64,000 nt of DNA from UA16 sp042095135 (GCA_042095135.1 JBELBV010000005.1:18978-82977), one strand, 5' to 3'. Positions 52,172 through 60,416 are shown, counted from the first letter of the stretch. Made by a program: numbers and translations. The notes: generated from the sequence alone by a model not told the origin.

Positions 52172-54122
52172 GGCGATGTATTGCGCGGTACGAAATTAAG
52201 GCTTCCCAGATGACTTGCGCATCGATTGTCCAACGATAATCACGAACGTATGTGAGCAGCGCACGTTGCCTTGCTCGATCGCCCATTCCTTCAGCCCGCT
52301 GGAAAACAAAATTGTTCGAAGGGTGGGTGTGTCCGTCCAACGAATCATTGTAGCCTACCCACGTCGACGTGCCCATCAGCACCTCTACTGCAGCACCAAG
52401 CCAGTCGCTCTGCTTCCGCAAAACAAAAATCGGGAACGCTAGCAAGACCAATACAGCCACCCCGGCATCTAAGGTGCGTTTGGCGCGGCGTGCCCGCGGC
52501 TTAAAAATGGCACCGTTCCATTCGGTGATGGCGCCGCGCTCGGGTCCACCTGCTCCCACAATTTGCCCGTCATCGGTCCATGCAATGCGGAAACGGATGT
52601 TCTTATTGGAGACGAGGCTCATGGCTCGGATCATTTGACCAGCGGAAACCTCGCGACCGCTCATGATGACTTCGTTGAACTGATGAACACGAATGGCATC
52701 AGTCAAGCTGTCCATCCCGCCCAGCCATTGAACGCCATCGTCAGATGCATCGACGCTTGCGGGATGAATAGACAAGGCATACACGGCCCCAAATGCCACC
52801 GGTTCGAGTACGTCGTGCGTGCGGACTAGGTCCTGCATGGCCATCAAATCTGACGGACCGGAGATGTACAAGCGCTTCGGGGTGGACTCCGCGGCACCTC
52901 CGCCGAATCGGGAGAAAATCGCTCGCACTCCGGCAATGACCACTGCGACCATTCCAGCGCCGAACAAAAAGATAGCCCGGCTAAATCGCAAAGATTCAGG
53001 TAGCAAGCCGTAGGTCGCTAGCAACACAACCGTTCCAATGACAATCCCCTTTGCAACGGAGTTCCAGCGCCACGGTTGATCGTAACCACCTTGTAGCTTG
53101 ACCGCAGCCAACCATACCAATGCGTAGAAACCAGTTGCGGGAAGTGCCATGTCCCAGTCGTACCGAATGTTCTGCCAGGCTCCATATTGCTTCAGGAAAA
53201 GAACCAATCCAGCCCAAAAGAGCGACCACTCGACAGCCGGAAGCGCCACGGACTTGGATACCCTAGAGGCGATGGCCAAGGTGGCCCGCAGGTAAATCGC
53301 CAATTGAATGACCCGGTGCATCGCACGGCCGCCCCGTCCGCTGAAGTGAGTCCGCGCGAAAATTTGCATAGCGCGGTAAAACACAAGCACGTAATTCAAC
53401 GAGCCTTTTTTCGTGCTCTCACCTTTGTAGTGCACGATGGAAGTGCCGGCGAAATAGTGGTTCTCATACCCCCCTTTCATGAGGCGCCAGCTCAAGTCGA
53501 TGTCCTCACCGTACATGAAGTACTGCTCATCCAATAAGCCCACTTCGTCGAGCGCCGACGCGCGCATCCACATGAAGGCGCCGCTCAAAATTTCAATGGG
53601 CTGGGATTCGTCTTTTGACAAATTCCCCAGGTAATACCGGTTGAGCCGAGCGGATCTCGGGGCCAAGCGGTACAGCCCCGAAATCTTCCAGAAGGCCGCG
53701 CTCGGGGTTGGGATGCCGCGCTTGGATTCCGGAAGGTAGCGGCCAGCACCATCAACCATCGGGACGCCCAATCCGCCCAGGCGAGGCCGGGCATCGGCGT
53801 ATTCCAGGCACTTCAACAAGGTGTCTTCCTGAATGATGGTGTCGGGGTTCAATAGCAACACCCAGCGGCCTTTGCTCTGGCGAATGGCGAGGTTGTTGCC
53901 CTTCGAAAAGCCCAAATTCTCTTTGGAGTCGACCAAATGAACTTCTGGGAACTGGCGCCGCACCATCGCGCACGAACCGTCCACGGAATTGTTGTCAACG
54001 ACAAACACCTCCGCTTCATAACCCGATTGTTCCAACACCGCAATTCCCGCCCGCACCGAGAGAAGGCACTGGGATAGGAAGTGTTCAACGTTGTAATTGA
54101 CAATGATGACCGAAACGTCCAC
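52158..54122 (-). CDS. GT2 glycosyltransferase fused to a degenerate polyprenyl glycosylphosphotransferase-like module
   Basis: A 654-residue protein starting at GTG 54122. Residues 1 to about 250 are a rhamnosyltransferase-like GT2: V-S-V-I-I-V-N-Y-N-V-E, L-L-N-P-D-T-I, L-L-D-E-Q-Y-F-M-Y-G-E-D-I-D-L-S-W-R. About 275-410 holds four TM helices ending L-P-E-S-L-R-F-S-R-A-I-F. About 415-530 is a Rossmann-like domain (R-L-Y-I-S-G-P-S-D). About 540-654 begins K-R-T-L-D-A-G-V-A-V-L, contains V-L-M-G-T-S-T-W-V-G-Y and ends Y-V-R-D-Y-R-W-T-I-D-A-Q-V-I-W. The last three parts follow the WbaP/WcaJ sugar-transferase plan, but the segment with the catalytic Asp-Glu and K-P-G-(I/L)-T is missing or unrecognisable. 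It lies 9 nt after recR on the same strand. Confidence 0.75.
   Translation of the reverse strand: MDVSVIIVNYNVEHFLSQCLLSVRAGIAVLEQSGYEAEVFVVDNNSVDGSCAMVRRQFPEVHLVDSKENLGFSKGNNLAIRQSKGRWVLLLNPDTIIQEDTLLKCLEYADARPRLGGLGVPMVDGAGRYLPESKRGIPTPSAAFWKISGLYRLAPRSARLNRYYLGNLSKDESQPIEILSGAFMWMRASALDEVGLLDEQYFMYGEDIDLSWRLMKGGYENHYFAGTSIVHYKGESTKKGSLNYVLVFYRAMQIFARTHFSGRGGRAMHRVIQLAIYLRATLAIASRVSKSVALPAVEWSLFWAGLVLFLKQYGAWQNIRYDWDMALPATGFYALVWLAAVKLQGGYDQPWRWNSVAKGIVIGTVVLLATYGLLPESLRFSRAIFLFGAGMVAVVIAGVRAIFSRFGGGAAESTPKRLYISGPSDLMAMQDLVRTHDVLEPVAFGAVYALSIHPASVDASDDGVQWLGGMDSLTDAIRVHQFNEVIMSGREVSAGQMIRAMSLVSNKNIRFRIAWTDDGQIVGAGGPERGAITEWNGAIFKPRARRAKRTLDAGVAVLVLLAFPIFVLRKQSDWLGAAVEVLMGTSTWVGYNDSLDGHTHPSNNFVFQRAEGMGDRARQRALLTYVRDYRWTIDAQVIWEALISYRAIHRHGSN
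52191..52198 (-). promoter_or_regulatory. Possible internal -7 element for the E2 gene (TAATTTCG)
   Basis: Minus-strand TAATTTCG, one change from TAnnTTTG, lies inside the 3' end of the GT2-fusion gene 19 nt before the E2 ATG. It would let the E2 gene be expressed independently of the glycosyltransferase. Confidence 0.25.
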
Positions 54123-54131
54123 GGCTTGAAG

Positions 54132-54755
54132 TTAGGAGGTATACGGTAAGCGCTGCTTCAGGCTCTGTACCAAGGTGGCTTCATCGGCGTGCTGCAAGTC
54201 TTCACCCACCGCCAATCCTCGAGCGATGGCCGTGACGTCCACCTCTGAATTGGCCAATTTTCGAAACAGATAAAATGCTGTAGTCTCTCCTTCCATGGTC
54301 GCGGGCAGCGCAAAAATCACCTCTGTCCGCCGGTCGGCATTTGCCTCCTCCTTTTGCTCAAGTCGTTGGACGAGGGTATCGATATTGAGGTCATTGGGTC
54401 CGATGCCATCCATGGGGCTGATCACGCCTCCAAGAACGTGGTATTTGCCGCGGTATTGCCCTGTGGATTCCAATGCCAGCAAATCTCGAATGTCTTCCAC
54501 AACACAGACCAATGCTTCGTTACGCACGGGATCGGCACAAATGGAACACACTTCAGCTTCCGTCAAGTTGTGGCATTGCCGGCACGCATGTATCCCCTTT
54601 TTCATGGCCTGGAACGCTTCGGCAAAGGCATCCACCTGTTCGTCCGACCGGTTTAATAGGTTCAGCACAAGGCGCAGCGCGGTTTTGCGGCCCACGCCCG
54701 GCAGCGATGCCATTTGGTCAACAGCGGCTTCGATCAACCTCGAAGGAAGTTCCAT
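54132..54755 (-). CDS. recR: Recombination protein RecR
   Basis: A 207-residue RecR. It has the helix-hairpin-helix region S-L-P-G-V-G-R-K-T-A-L-R near residue 17. The C4 zinc finger is C-R-Q-C-H-N-L-T-E-A-E-V-C-S-I-C. The TOPRIM domain starts V-C-V-V-E-D-I-R-D and includes the G-x-Y-H-V-L-G-G-x-I-S-P-M-D-G-I-G-P loop. With RecF and RecO it loads RecA on gapped DNA. Its start follows a perfect -7 box by 4 nt. First gene of the minus-strand run down to 48.8 kb. Confidence 0.96.
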   Translation of the reverse strand: MELPSRLIEAAVDQMASLPGVGRKTALRLVLNLLNRSDEQVDAFAEAFQAMKKGIHACRQCHNLTEAEVCSICADPVRNEALVCVVEDIRDLLALESTGQYRGKYHVLGGVISPMDGIGPNDLNIDTLVQRLEQKEEANADRRTEVIFALPATMEGETTAFYLFRKLANSEVDVTAIARGLAVGEDLQHADEATLVQSLKQRLPYTS

Positions 54756-54759
54756 GGTG

Positions 54760-54767
54760 CAAATTTA
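54760..54767 (-). promoter_or_regulatory. -7 promoter element of recR (TAAATTTG)
   Basis: Minus-strand TAAATTTG is a perfect TAnnTTTG match followed by CACC and the recR ATG, so a leaderless message is predicted. It uses the same octamer as aroC. Confidence 0.6.
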
Positions 54768-54779
54768 CAGGCGGTTGCT

Positions 54780-54787
54780 CATCTTTG
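54780..54787 (+). promoter_or_regulatory. -7-like element of the SSS symporter gene (CATCTTTG)
   Basis: CATCTTTG differs from TAnnTTTG only at the first base and is separated from the ATG at 54792 by the 4 nt GGGC. It is divergent from the recR element 12 bp away. Confidence 0.45.
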
Positions 54788-54791
54788 GGGC

Positions 54792-56270
54792 ATGACTCCG
54801 ACTACGGTTCTCCTGATTTTCTGTGGATATGTTGCGGTGCTGCTGTTGGTCGCGCGGCTGACGGCGCGACACGGGGCACAAGATGGCGATGCGCATTTCT
54901 TTGTCGCCGGCAAAAGGGCACCTTGGTATGCGGTCGCTTTTGGCATGCTGGGCGCCTCATTGAGCGGGGTCACCTTCATCAGCGTCCCAGGTTGGGTCGC
55001 CTCGCAGGGGTTCACCTACATGCAGATGGTGCTGGGCTACTTGGTAGGGTATGGTTTCATCATGGCGGTACTCTTGCCTCTGTATTACCGGATGGGGTTG
55101 ACGAGTATTTACGGCTACTTCGAAAGCCGCTTTGGCCCGAAAGCTTACCGCACCGGTGCAGCATTCTTCATTTTATCCCGGACCATCGGAGCCGCCTTTC
55201 GGCTTTTTCTTGTGGCGCTGGTACTGAAGCTGTTCATCCTTGAACCCCTTGGGTGGAGCGCATCCGACAGCGCCACGTTGGATTGGGGTTACGCCGTGGC
55301 CGTACTGGTCATCTTGAGCGTGATCTGGGCGTACACTCGACAGGGCGGCCTGGGCACCATCGTCTGGACCGATACCCTGCAAACGGCGGCCATGCTCGTG
55401 GCCGTTGTCTATTCCGCCTATGCCATCACCACTGCGATGGACTGGTCGTGGAGCGAAACCGTGCAGAACATCCAATCGAGCCCCATGGGCCAGTGGTGGG
55501 TATGGGACGATTGGAAGGCCCCCAATCATTTCATCAAGCACTTCACTGCCGGCGCATTTGTGGCAACGGCCATGACTGGTATGGACCAAGACATGATGCA
55601 GAAGAACCTCGCCTGCAAAAACCTCCAAGAAGCACGCTGGAACATGGGCAGCTTCTCCGTGGTCCTGGTTCTGGTGAATGTTTTGTTTCTGGGCTTGGGC
55701 GTGCTGTTGTACACCTGGGCTGACAGCCAAACCCTCGCCATTGAGCGCGCGGACAGCTTGTACCCCAGCGTTGCACTGGGTGGCAGTTTGGGATGGGGAT
55801 TGGGACTGGTGTTTCTCATCGGCCTACTGGCTTCTGCATTCAGTAGCGCCGACAGCGCCATGACCGCGCTGACCACCTCCATCTGTGTGGACCTGCTCGG
55901 AACGGAAAAGCAACCGCACGCCCAAGCCACTGCTGTGCGCAAAAGGGTTCACATTGGTGTGGCCTTCGTGCTGTTTGCCGTGATTATGGCGTTCAGCGCG
56001 GTTCAGGACTCCAGTGTCGTTTCGGCCATTTTCACGGCGGCCAACTATACGTATGGTCCGATCCTCGGGCTGTTTGCATTTGGCTTGGTTACCAAGAGTC
56101 AACCGGTCGATCGCTTGATACCGTGGGTGGCCATTGCGAGCCCGATTCTGTGTTACCTGCTTGAATCCAGCTTGAAATCCAGCTTTGGATTCAGTTTCGG
56201 GTTTGCTTTGCTCCCAGTGAATGGGTTACTCACATTTTTAGGGCTTTCGCTGTTAACGAAAAAGCGGTGA
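54792..56270 (+). CDS. Sodium:solute symporter (SSS family)
   Basis: A 492-residue, roughly 13-TM LeuT-fold transporter of the SSS family. Features include F-F-V-A-G-K-R-A-P-W-Y near residue 38, S-L-S-G-V-T-F-I-S-V-P-G near residue 57, G-G-L-G-T-I-V-W-T-D-T-L-Q (TM5 signature) and the S-A-F-S-S-A-D-S-A-M-T-A-L sodium site in TM8. The substrate (sugar, proline, pantothenate or other) cannot be read. The ATG at 54792 is preferred because the in-frame upstream extension runs antisense through the start of recR. Confidence 0.9.
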   Translation: MTPTTVLLIFCGYVAVLLLVARLTARHGAQDGDAHFFVAGKRAPWYAVAFGMLGASLSGVTFISVPGWVASQGFTYMQMVLGYLVGYGFIMAVLLPLYYRMGLTSIYGYFESRFGPKAYRTGAAFFILSRTIGAAFRLFLVALVLKLFILEPLGWSASDSATLDWGYAVAVLVILSVIWAYTRQGGLGTIVWTDTLQTAAMLVAVVYSAYAITTAMDWSWSETVQNIQSSPMGQWWVWDDWKAPNHFIKHFTAGAFVATAMTGMDQDMMQKNLACKNLQEARWNMGSFSVVLVLVNVLFLGLGVLLYTWADSQTLAIERADSLYPSVALGGSLGWGLGLVFLIGLLASAFSSADSAMTALTTSICVDLLGTEKQPHAQATAVRKRVHIGVAFVLFAVIMAFSAVQDSSVVSAIFTAANYTYGPILGLFAFGLVTKSQPVDRLIPWVAIASPILCYLLESSLKSSFGFSFGFALLPVNGLLTFLGLSLLTKKR

Positions 56271-56309
56271 TTTGTGCCGATGGACCGACAGCCCTGTGAA
56301 CACCGGCTG

Positions 56310-56317
56310 TATTTTTG
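56310..56317 (+). promoter_or_regulatory. -7 promoter element of the aminotransferase gene (TATTTTTG)
   Basis: A perfect TAnnTTTG match. It ends 30 nt before the ATG, predicting a leader of about 26 nt without a clear Shine-Dalgarno. This is one of the few leadered promoters in the window. Confidence 0.5.
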
Positions 56318-56347
56318 TGCTTTCAATTTTAGACCACAGCAATTCCC

Positions 56348-57544
56348 ATGGAACAGCGACCTTCTCAACTGCTCAACCGCCTCTCGGAATCGGCGACCAT
56401 TGCCATGGCCAGGAAGGCCACCGAATTAAAACAATCCGGTGTTGACGTCATTTCCCTTTCCCTCGGAGAACCGGATTTTGATACGCCAGAGGTACTCAAA
56501 CAAGCGGGGATTGAAGCCATCGAGAACAACATCACCCATTACACGCCAGTTCCGGGGTTGCAGGATGTGCGCGAAGCCATTTGTGCAAAGTTCAAGCGGG
56601 ACAACGGGCTCGACTTCACCCCTGCGCAAATCGTGGTCTCCAACGGTGCGAAGCAGAGCATAACCAACGTGGTTCTGACGCTTGTAGATCCGGGCGAAGA
56701 AGTCATCTTGCCCGCCCCATACTGGGTGAGTTACGCGGACATGGTAGCCTTTGCTGGGGGGACATCCAAGGTGTTGCCTACGTCCATTGAGAACGACTTC
56801 AAAATTCAGCCCGACGAGCTTGAAGCCGCCATCAACTCCAAAACACGGTTGCTGATTTATTCATCGCCCTGCAATCCTTCAGGTTCCGTCTACACGCGAA
56901 CGGAAATTGAAGCCTTGGCGGACGTACTGAAGCGCCACCCCCATGTTTACGTCATCAGCGACGAAATCTACGAGCTGATCAACTTCACGGACGGCCACTG
57001 TTCCATGGGCACCATCGAAGAACTCAAGGATCGGGTCATCACCGTCAACGGTGTTTCTAAAGGATTTGCCATGACCGGTTGGCGCCTCGGCTACATCGGT
57101 GCACCGGAGTGGATTGCCAAGGCGTGTTCTAAAATCCAAGGCCAAGTGACGTCTGCTCCGTGCAGTATTGCCCAGGTGGCGGCAGGTGCAGCGGTGTCGG
57201 AGGACCCTTCCATTGCCGATACAATGAAGGCGGCCTTCTTGTCACGTCGCGATTTGATGATTGACGGATTAAGTGCCATTCCAGGCCTGAAGGTCAACCG
57301 GCCCATGGGGGCGTTTTACTTGTTCCCGGATGTGAGTGCTTTGTTCGGTAAGTCGATTGGTAATCGCACCATCGCGACAGCGGAGGACTTCGCCATGTAC
57401 CTTCTGGAAGAAGCCCACGTGGCGACGGTCGGCGGAGGCGCGTTTGGAACCCCTGAGTGCATTCGCCTCTCCTACGCGGCCTCTGAAACGCAATTGAATG
57501 AAGCCCTTGCACGGATTTCAAAGGCCGTCACAGCCCTTCAATAG
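56348..57544 (+). CDS. Aspartate aminotransferase (class I PLP-dependent)
   Basis: A 398-residue fold-type I aminotransferase of the 1-gamma (prephenate/aspartate) type. It has S-L-S-L-G-E-P-D-F-D-T-P near residue 36, T-P-V-P-G-L-Q-D-V-R, N-P-S-G-S (PLP contact) and Y-V-I-S-D-E-I-Y-E. The Schiff-base Lys is in V-S-K-G-F-A-M-T-G-W-R-L-G-Y. Substrate is most likely aspartate/2-oxoglutarate, and related enzymes also accept prephenate, which would fit aroA and aroC in the window. A kinase gene follows 23 bp later under its own -7 element. Confidence 0.92.
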   Translation: MEQRPSQLLNRLSESATIAMARKATELKQSGVDVISLSLGEPDFDTPEVLKQAGIEAIENNITHYTPVPGLQDVREAICAKFKRDNGLDFTPAQIVVSNGAKQSITNVVLTLVDPGEEVILPAPYWVSYADMVAFAGGTSKVLPTSIENDFKIQPDELEAAINSKTRLLIYSSPCNPSGSVYTRTEIEALADVLKRHPHVYVISDEIYELINFTDGHCSMGTIEELKDRVITVNGVSKGFAMTGWRLGYIGAPEWIAKACSKIQGQVTSAPCSIAQVAAGAAVSEDPSIADTMKAAFLSRRDLMIDGLSAIPGLKVNRPMGAFYLFPDVSALFGKSIGNRTIATAEDFAMYLLEEAHVATVGGGAFGTPECIRLSYAASETQLNEALARISKAVTALQ

Positions 57545-57555
57545 AGCCCGTTCGC

Positions 57556-57563
57556 TACCTTCG
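57556..57563 (+). promoter_or_regulatory. -7-like element of the kinase-trkH-menG-aroA operon (TACCTTCG)
   Basis: TACCTTCG, one change from TAnnTTTG, followed by TAGT and the ATG at 57568. The exact 4-nt gap predicts a leaderless operon message. Confidence 0.45.
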
Positions 57564-57567
57564 TAGT

Positions 57568-58590
57568 ATGGAAGCGCTCAACGCTCTTCAAAACACCCAC
57601 CGGGTTTCGGCACTTGTCATAGGCGACGTCATGCTCGACGCCTACTTGATTGGACAAGTCAACCGCATTTCACCAGAAGCGCCCGTACCCATCGTTGATA
57701 TTCATCATCGGGACAAGCGCTTGGGTGGAGCAGCCAATGTGGCGAAAAACTTGGTTGCACTCGGAGCACGGGTCCAGGTAGCGGCGACCGTAGGGAACGA
57801 TGCAGCCGGTCAGGAAATCCAACGCTTGTTGCACGCCCAAGGCATCGGAACAAAAGCACTGGTCGAAGTTTCAAACCGGCCAACCACAGTAAAAACACGT
57901 GTCATCAGCAACGGACAGCAGCTGCTAAGGGTGGACGAAGAACAAGCAAGCGAACTGGAGGAGCTTTGGACCACCAAGCTGATCGCGCAATGCAAGGACA
58001 TCGTGGCCAATGAGCGCATCGACGTGGTCATTTTCGAGGACTACGACAAAGGCACGCTAACGCCTGCGGTCATTGAAAAAGTATCGACGCTCTGCCGCGA
58101 AAAGGGCATCAAGACCACCGTCGATCCAAAGTTTCGAAATTTTGATTCTTACCGTCACGTTGACTTGTTCAAGCCCAACTTGAAAGAGATGCGTGAAGGG
58201 TTGGCCATGGCCATCCACAAAGAATCAGATGCAAGCTTGGCCCAAGCCGTAGAGCGAATGCACGAGCGATTGGAGGCATCCATTTCGATGGTGACTTTGA
58301 GTGAACGTGGTGTGTGCTTTTATGCCCCAGACCGCGGGCAAAACTACCAGCGCATTCCAGCCTTTGAACGGGAAATCACAGATGTCAGCGGTGCAGGCGA
58401 TGCCGTCATTGCTGTGGCCTCCGTGCTGCTCGCCTTAGACGTTCCCGTATGGCAAATTGCAGCCTTGGCCAATCTGGCCGGAGGTCTAGTGTGTGAAAAG
58501 GTTGGCGTGGTCACCGTGGAACTCGAACGCCTTCAAGCGGAATGGGAAACCCACGCAGACGCCATGGCGGCATTGATGAATTCGAAATGA
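57568..58590 (+). CDS. PfkB-family carbohydrate kinase, HldE kinase-domain-like (heptose 7-phosphate kinase)
   Basis: A 340-residue ribokinase-fold protein. It has G-D-V-M-L-D-A-Y near residue 20, R-I-S-P-E-A-P-V-P-I, G-G-A-A-N-V-A-K-N-L, the D-P-K-F-R-N-F segment and the anion-hole/catalytic D-V-S-G-A-G-D-A-V. These match the kinase half of HldE (RfaE), which makes D-glycero-beta-D-manno-heptose 1,7-bisphosphate for ADP-heptose. The cytidylyltransferase half is absent, as in organisms with separate HldA and HldC. Substrate is inferred. The stop overlaps the trkH start (ATGA). Confidence 0.85.
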   Translation: MEALNALQNTHRVSALVIGDVMLDAYLIGQVNRISPEAPVPIVDIHHRDKRLGGAANVAKNLVALGARVQVAATVGNDAAGQEIQRLLHAQGIGTKALVEVSNRPTTVKTRVISNGQQLLRVDEEQASELEELWTTKLIAQCKDIVANERIDVVIFEDYDKGTLTPAVIEKVSTLCREKGIKTTVDPKFRNFDSYRHVDLFKPNLKEMREGLAMAIHKESDASLAQAVERMHERLEASISMVTLSERGVCFYAPDRGQNYQRIPAFEREITDVSGAGDAVIAVASVLLALDVPVWQIAALANLAGGLVCEKVGVVTVELERLQAEWETHADAMAALMNSK

Positions 58591-60413
58591 AGTTCCAAGA
58601 ATTTCGGGAGCGGACCAACGTTGGGCTTTACCAATCCAAGGATCGCGTCTTAGGTGGATTGAAAGTCCTCAATTTGCTCGTCTCGGCTTCTGCCCTGTTT
58701 GTTCTCGCATTGTACTACGGCTTTCCGAACGAGTCCGAAACCGCTTCCCAACTGCTGGGTTATGTCAAATTCAGTTTTGGCTTCTACGTCCTGCAGTACA
58801 TCACCCGTCTCCTTTATGATTTTCAGCCGCGTGACTTTTTGCGGCGCACGTGGTTCGAAGCGGCTGTGATGGTCGTCTTAGTAATAGAGGGCGCCAGTGA
58901 TCTATTCACGGGAGAGCTACTTATAAGTAGGTTTATACAATCTGTTGGATTTAATTCAGTATCAGAATTTTACACGATATTTATCCAAGTCTACTTCTTT
59001 ACCATCGTCTTGGCGGAATTGCTGCGCGGTGGGCGGGTTTTGCCACGTATCCGACTGAACCCTGCGGTCATCTTCATCATGAGTTTTCTGGGGTTGATCT
59101 CCATTGGAACCGTGCTGTTGATGCTGCCAGAAATGACGGTAAAACAGGGGAGCATGGAATTCCTGGATGCCCTGTTCACATCAACCAGCGCGACGTGTGT
59201 TACTGGGCTCATGGTGGTGGATACGGTGACCTTTTTCTCCTTCAAGGGACAGGTAGTCATCCTGGCGTTGATCCAACTGGGCGGCTTGAACCTTATCGCC
59301 TTTGGCTCCTTTTTGGTGCTCGCCTCCAAATTTGGCCTGGGCGTGCGCCAACACGATGTCATCGAGGACTTTGTCAACCGGGATACCTTCAATGCGAGCT
59401 CGGGCCTGCTTGGAAAAGTAGTTTTGTGGTGCTTGGGCATTGAGGCCGGAGGAGCGCTCATTATGCATCTGACCTGGGGCAATGCCTTGGACGATATGGC
59501 GGCGGGCAGGCAGTGGTTCTATTCGGTGTTCCATTCCGTCTCTGCCTTCAACAATGCCGGGATCTCCCTCTTTACAGATGGCTTGGCCAATGCCGCAATA
59601 GATAGCCACTATGGCCTGCATTGGACGGTTACGATTCTGGTCTTTTTCGGCGCTTTGGGCATGGTGGCCGTCTTCGATCTGTTCGACCCGGCGCGGTTGC
59701 GGGATCGGATGAGACAGCCGTGGAAGCACATCGGTTTTGCCACCAAAATTGCCCTCTACTTCTCCTTGGGACTAGTGGCCTTAGGAACCGCTGCATTTTG
59801 GATACTGGAATCCGATGGAACCCTTGCCGGCATGAGCACGTTTGGTCAACTGACCACATCGGTCTTCCAAAGTGCGACCCGGACCAGCGGATTCAATACC
59901 GTAGACATCGGAGCGGTCGGGGTGCCGATGTTGTTCCTGCTCATCATACTGATGTTCATCGGTTCGTCCTCGAGTTCAACGGGGGGCGGCATCAAGACTT
60001 CCACCTTATCCATTGTCATGGCCGACGTGTGGAGAACCGTACGCAACCTCGACCACGTCCAGCTCTTCAAGCGAACTGTGCCCGAAGTTTTGCGGTCTAG
60101 AGCCTACAGCGTGCTGCTCTTCTTTTTGGTCGGAAACACCGTCGCCATCTTCCTGTTATCGATAACGGAATCACACCTTTTGGAATTGAACGACCGCACC
60201 TTACTCGACCTCATTTTTGAAGAAGTGAGTGCCTTTGGAACGGTGGGACTGAGCACCGGTATCACGGCCATGCTGAGCCCCATGGGCAAAGTCATCATCA
60301 TGCTGAGCATGTTTGTTGGGCGCGTGGGTACCCTCACCGTTGCGTATGCGCTCGGCGGGCGTTCGGTTCAAACGCACATCAAATACCCGGAAGGCCACAC
60401 CATGGTCGGATAA
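58587..60413 (+). CDS. trkH: Potassium uptake protein TrkH/KtrB family
   Basis: A 608-residue K+ channel-like subunit. An N-terminal three-helix extension (to about residue 130) precedes four M1-P-M2 repeats. The selectivity-filter loops read S-A-T-C-V-T-G-L, A-F-N-N-A-G-I-S, T-R-T-S-G-F-N-T and A-F-G-T-V-G-L-S. It needs a TrkA/KtrA regulator, which is not in the window. Codons 111-140 or so (58917-58985) are strikingly AT-rich and use rare codons such as ATA, AGG and CTA, though the protein there still looks normal for the family. Coupled to the kinase gene upstream. Confidence 0.92.
   Translation: MKFQEFRERTNVGLYQSKDRVLGGLKVLNLLVSASALFVLALYYGFPNESETASQLLGYVKFSFGFYVLQYITRLLYDFQPRDFLRRTWFEAAVMVVLVIEGASDLFTGELLISRFIQSVGFNSVSEFYTIFIQVYFFTIVLAELLRGGRVLPRIRLNPAVIFIMSFLGLISIGTVLLMLPEMTVKQGSMEFLDALFTSTSATCVTGLMVVDTVTFFSFKGQVVILALIQLGGLNLIAFGSFLVLASKFGLGVRQHDVIEDFVNRDTFNASSGLLGKVVLWCLGIEAGGALIMHLTWGNALDDMAAGRQWFYSVFHSVSAFNNAGISLFTDGLANAAIDSHYGLHWTVTILVFFGALGMVAVFDLFDPARLRDRMRQPWKHIGFATKIALYFSLGLVALGTAAFWILESDGTLAGMSTFGQLTTSVFQSATRTSGFNTVDIGAVGVPMLFLLIILMFIGSSSSSTGGGIKTSTLSIVMADVWRTVRNLDHVQLFKRTVPEVLRSRAYSVLLFFLVGNTVAIFLLSITESHLLELNDRTLLDLIFEEVSAFGTVGLSTGITAMLSPMGKVIIMLSMFVGRVGTLTVAYALGGRSVQTHIKYPEGHTMVG
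58917..58985 (+). other. AT-rich rare-codon patch with a 14-bp palindrome inside trkH
   Basis: The segment starts with the perfect palindrome CTACTTATAAGTAG (58917-58930) and runs for about 70 bases with AT content far above the rest of the gene. Consecutive codons include CTA, CTT, ATA, AGT, AGG, TTT and ATA, which are rare in neighbouring genes. The reading frame stays open. Confidence 0.5.
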
Positions 60414-60416
60414 CAC

